The notes under the pieces: model-generated | Database searches by the model: none | What the model was told of the DNA's origin: nothing | What the model saw: only the letters and a program-made list of their open reading frames with translations | Translations under genes and position numbers: made by a program | Shown: positions 59,401 through 64,000 of the stretch, piece by piece | How the letters are laid out: the number at the start of each line of letters is the position of its first letter | Position numbering within the stretch: position 1 is the stretch's first letter | Source of the DNA: Owenia fusiformis | Lineage: Eukaryota > Annelida > Polychaeta > Sabellida > Oweniidae | Assembly: GCA_903813345.2 (NCBI GenBank) | Contig: CAIIXF020000008.1 | Coordinates: 33,254,867 to 33,318,866 of the forward strand | Direction of reading: 5' to 3' | DNA: 64,000 bases

Positions 59401-62400
59401 ATGGTCAATTTGAATATTCCGGGTCGAAACAGAGTTATTTAATTCTTTCAATGTAATTTTTTTGAAAGTTTGATGATGAATCTGCTTATCAAGTCAAAAA
59501 CTACAGCACCTTTAAAAACATGTTCCAAGTGGGCTTCTCTCATCTCTTTATTCAATGATGCAAAATTTCTTTTACATTGAATGAATGAACTGGAATTTCT
59601 TGTATGTATACAGGCTACATATGTATGTCATTCCTCATCATACCTATAAATCCTACATGATTAAAAATCGCAAATCGAAATAGTAAGAAGATTTTCACCT
59701 TACATCTATGCTTCATGCTCTACTTTACTTTTCAGAGGTAAAGCATATACCAAAACCTACAGAGTGTCCGTTACCGCCGTTCCCACTGCACTCGATCATT
59801 ATCAACAGTCACAATGTCCATATCGGCGGTATGGTTGAGTTTAAGTGTATGCCAGGGTTTGTGATATCCAATGGGGATACCACACGGACTTGTAAAACTG
59901 ATGGAATCTGGTCTGGACAAGAGATAGTGTGCGTAAATGCATCTACGGTTGTTTTCCCTCATGGTAATACAACTGATCATCGCAGACCAGCTTCTGTCTC
60001 AACACTAACATTGTCACGCTTCACAACGACAGCGTCTCCAAACGCGACAGTAATTAATCAACTTAACACGTTAGGAACACAGAGACATGACGGTGATGAC
60101 ACATTTCCAGGTACCGTAAGTCAAAGAATAACACGCACTTTTTAGAATTCATTATGTTGTATCGTAGTCCCGGTCGAAAAGCGCTATGACGAAACAAGCC
60201 TTTAAACATCAATCTTACTTTTACTTAATTGGGAAAATAGTATGCAACTTCAACTGAACGCTTCCTCAGCAAAAGCGGTTGACACCTATGTACTGTAATA
60301 GGGTTTTTGAGAGACAATTTGTTCTATTAATTGACCAAATGGAATGAAGTAATGGAAGTGTTGATATTACAGTTGAGTCACGTAGAACTTTAATGTCTCA
60401 AAGCTATCATTTTGGTTGGCAATCGGATATAAAACTAATTAGATAATCGTGGGTAACGTCTTAGCGTTAACACACCTTGACAGATCATGCAAGCAAAAAC
60501 CAATATAAAAATTTACCGTTAACACACTGTGACATCTCGTGCAAGCAAAAACAAGTATAAAAAAAATTTCTGCAGAGTGGTTTTGAAACATTTACCCACA
60601 CATCATGGCAACATTCTATTTTTGCCTTTCCTCGTACAACTAAAAAGGCTTTTACTGAAACATGTACTATGTTTTCTTTTGTTGACATTGTGGAATATGT
60701 ATTTGAATAACTCTCTTCAACTATTAAATAAAAGAGCATCTTCTGTATATTTTTCAGGTTGGATTATTGGACTGATCGTCGGTTGCATTGTCTTTCTGAT
60801 CACCATCATAATCCTCCTGAGTGTTCTAGGCATCATTGTCATTAGAAGGTCGGTGTTGTCATTAAGATGTATTATATATGACGATATATGTTTCACACTA
60901 ATAGCATGTTTGATTAAATGCATTGTAACCATATGCGTGTAATACATTTCCAATTAATCATGGACGAATATATGTCATAATATGAATGTGTTTCTAAAAG
61001 GGTTCCGATAAGCTTCTCGCAGAAAAACAATATGGCGGCTCCAGGCGAGTCAACTAGATCAGTCCATTTTTAAGAAATAAGGGGAGTTTTGTAAAATCCA
61101 GTTAATTTGAATTGTCTTGGAGATAAAGTTATCCGTTTATAATGATTCTGAAAGCATTATTCAGATAGTGATTGTTCAAGAATGCAACAGCCATAAAATA
61201 TAACTCCTTGTATGAGAACTGCTTTGTTTCATTTGGAGGATATTTTATATGCCAAGCTGTGAACTATTACGTTATGGGGAAATTCAGATGTCAATTTTTC
61301 CTTATTATACACAAATAGAAGATCCCAAAACTTCACCCATAAATGTGAAATTGATTTGTCAAAAAAAAAAGTTTATGAATGTGTGACGATCAATAATATA
61401 CGAATGCTATATAACAGTTAGAGGTGTTGACACAACGACCTCGAGCCTGTGAGCCCTTGAGTATTATTCCGGGATCGGGCATTTTAATCTAAACGGTGAG
61501 CAACATCAGAAACGAGCGTTCGATATGCTGAACGATATGCGTCGCCCTTTAAATATCTTTATTACACCAGAGGACATTTAATATTTTGCCATTTTTACGA
61601 TTTTACCTCTTTGATATACAATAATTACCCTGACGTGAGTAGGTAGTTACCATTTTCACTACCAGGTGGCTGATTCGGGGTAGAAAACATGCCAGGGTAT
61701 TAGGAAGTTCCCTTAAATTTGAATATTCATCAGTTTCAGTGGTTCACGTTACCCGAGACCAGATGTTACCCTTATGTGTCATATAGTTACAAATTGACAT
61801 TAATAGTATTATATTTTGCAAATCAAGCAAATAGTGAAGAATATATACACACATCTAAAAGCTTAATGGTGTAAATTGGATAAGTGATATCAAAAAGGGC
61901 AATTTTGGTGAATATTCTGCAGCATGCTATTGATATTAATTCTGATAATCTGACATCCATGTGTTCTCTTAATGGATTTACTTGATGTAATATTGCAGAA
62001 AACATGTGAAGCAGTGTGAAGGATTGTATAAGACAGCAGAGAAGACCTTTAATGAAGCCAATATTAACATTGGTATGGAAGAGATGGACCTCTCACTTGA
62101 AGACAGAGGTATGTAGCACACTCATGCAGCAGTTGATCTATTTGAAAACAAGTGAAGATTATGTCGTAAAACAATACTAATGTCGTAAAATTTATGACTA
62201 ATTGTTTTCTCCTCTCAAATATATGTCGAAATAAAATGAGAATCACAATCCTATAAACGACATGGATTTAACATACCATGACGTTAAAGGAATCGCAAGG
62301 AGGGCAATATTCGGCGCATTGAATCTCGTACTTGTAAGGGCCAGCTGTAGCTATAAAGCTATTGGCACTGTCCATTTGCAAATTTATTTAAAGGCCCTTG

Positions 62401-63993
62401 TTTAATCAAATGAGCTCACTAAATTAACTCAAAGCAAACACAAATTGCTTTCCCGAACGGAAATAAGAAAATAACCTCCCTAATGAATCAAACAGTGTCT
62501 CTAGTATAGCTTGGACTAGTTCAACAAAATGTATATTTAATTAGACTAACTGTTGAGGGTACAGATGATTCGCAGCTAACTTTGTCAAACTACCAGTAGG
62601 TGTATATTATACAAATTCCCATGGTTATCAAGGCCTTATAATTACCATGGCAATCATAATAAAAATGGGAGTAAAATAAGAGAAAGAGTGCCCAAACCTA
62701 CCACAATGACACTTATTAAATAAAATGTTTCCCGACATATTACCTTTTTACATTTAAGCATCATCTAAAATCTCCAAAACAACAAACCTATCCAAATTAA
62801 GGGTATGGTATTTTGCTGGGGATTGGGAAAGGGAAACGTCGAAACATTACTCATATTCGCTTTCGATTAACCAATTATCGCCAAAATTCACATGTTTTTC
62901 AATGTTGACGTCCCTGCACATTACTTAACATACGAATAACCACATTCAAACTTTCTGACATTCTTTGAAATCTCTGCTTTACCATTTTAACCAATAAATG
63001 ACATCTTCTTATTCACCAGGTGACTCGTTCGCCGAACCTAGCCGATATAATTCAGTTGCAGTCCGGGGTGAATCCGAATCGGATGACTCTAGATGTAATG
63101 GTACACCTGAAAGACAGATTAGCTTGGTGAGCAATGAATTATACAACACACAAAGAATTCAGAGGCAGTATTCACAACCTGATGTCAAACGACCAAGGGT
63201 CTTTTCCAAGCCACGGTCCACCAGTAAAGTCGATTCTGCATCAAGTATGGAAAGTGGATTACCCAATATGATATGTTCATGTAGTGATAGCGCGTTTGAT
63301 ACCCAACTGGCTGTAGCCGGTTTTGTTAATCCACTTGTGACAGAAGGCAAAGAAAATCCTGTCGATGTTGCTGACATTGCCTTAGAAATGATCCCAGACG
63401 AAGGTACATACGATGATGATGAGAGTGAAAATGGAGAGGATGAAGTTGACTATGCGACAATTGATAATGAACTGGATTCGAGGCCCATTTCATCAGTATC
63501 TTCGTGTGTTGGGTACGACACAGTCGGGCCTCCTTCATCAGTCAGTTCATACGCATCAGTATTCTTACCAGATGGGACGTTAAGGTCATCACGTTTGAGT
63601 GAAGCGACGAGCAGTATTGGGTACGAGAGCATCGACTCGTATACAAATTGCGAACGGATTCAATCAAGTTTATCAGCTGATGAACTCAGTTTTTCAATTG
63701 AAAGTCCTAGTAATAGAACTTCAATTTCCACATTGGAAAACAGTTACGAAAACGTCAATTTCCAAGTGCATCCGGATCCTTATCAAATATCGTCCTCATC
63801 CAATAGGTGTTCATCAGAATCATCAGGTTATCTGAAAATGAACCGACATATCACGTGTCCAAATCTAAACGACTCTCGGTGCTTTTCACCATTGAGTGAT
63901 GACGTATTTGAAGAGTTTGCAGAAGTGGACTATGCAAATACCAAACTTAACCAAGGAAAATTGAGTTTCAACTTGGATGATTCAATTGTTTGA
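56423..63993 (+). CDS. Sushi / C-type-lectin transmembrane receptor with ITIM-like tail, 913 aa
   Basis: Ten exons: 56423-56519, 56839-57030, 57378-57653, 58003-58155, 58537-58857, 59120-59272, 59736-60110, 60758-60848, 61999-62108, 63020-63993. All junctions are GT-AG. The ectodomain exons are phase 1-1, as expected for shuffled modules. Order: signal peptide (1 to about 21), sushi domain (about 34-96), C-type lectin 1 (97-239; NWGENEPK and WKDE stand where EPN and WND occur in sugar-binding lectins, so Ca2+ binding is doubtful), C-type lectin 2 (240-397, ending GYLCE), sushi 2 then a Ser/Thr-rich stalk (398-522), membrane helix (about 524-551), and a 360-residue Ser-rich tail. The tail has VDYATI, VGYDTV, SSYASV and IGYESI (Tyr 734, 755, 767, 791), all fitting the ITIM consensus, plus NSYENV (832, a YxN site) and VDYANT (894). 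Likely a cell-surface recognition receptor. Ligand unknown. Confidence 0.85.
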
Positions 63994-64000
63994 TTAGGCT

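Overview
This is a window of an AT-rich animal nuclear genome. Genes are split into small exons with GT-AG introns, and much of the rest is short inverted-repeat transposons, foldback elements and tandem repeats. The gene families present (an invertebrate-type beta-1,4-GalNAc/Gal transferase cluster, an SLC5 Na+/monocarboxylate-type transporter, and a C-type lectin/sushi receptor with tyrosine tail motifs) fit a marine invertebrate, probably a lophotrochozoan or an invertebrate deuterostome. I cannot name the species. All exon boundaries were placed by hand from splice sites, reading phase and paralogue comparison.

Layout. (1) 1-5126: no gene. It holds one copy of a ~2.6 kb repeat (78-2697) with two nested TA-flanked MITEs, and other dispersed repeats. 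(2) 5127-24325: three beta4-galactosyltransferase-family genes. Gene A (5127-8127, minus) and gene B (exons 2-6 at 9150-13449, minus) are tandem duplicates with identical exon lengths. Gene C (15521-19072, plus) is divergent, has lost both C-terminal metal ligands of the family and carries a frameshift in its last exon. A phase-compatible minus-strand first exon at 24142-24325 is the best candidate for exon 1 of gene B, which would put gene C inside gene B's first intron. A 134-bp minisatellite (20640-22950) lies in the same stretch, inside what looks like one mobile element. (3) 28138-51383: one SLC5-type sodium/solute symporter gene on the minus strand, with at least 13 recognisable exons and a ~11.8 kb first intron. 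That intron hosts a complete two-exon glycosyltransferase-like gene on the opposite strand (45977-49689). Some expected SLC5 exons were not found, and the matching introns are full of mobile elements. (4) 51889-53964: a second, TIR-bounded copy of the left-end repeat. It supplies the empty site for one MITE. (5) 56423-63993: a ten-exon gene on the plus strand for a 913-residue type I membrane receptor with two sushi and two C-type-lectin domains and a long tail carrying four ITIM-like tyrosine motifs.

Together the genes suggest a glycan theme (Golgi glycosyltransferases beside a lectin receptor). This is only proximity: nothing in the sequence shows co-regulation. The most notable observations are the decaying, possibly nested gene C; the inferred GalNAc donor preference of genes A and B; the ITIM-type lectin receptor; the minisatellite loaded with nuclear-receptor-like half-sites; and several transposon copies with exact target-site duplications.
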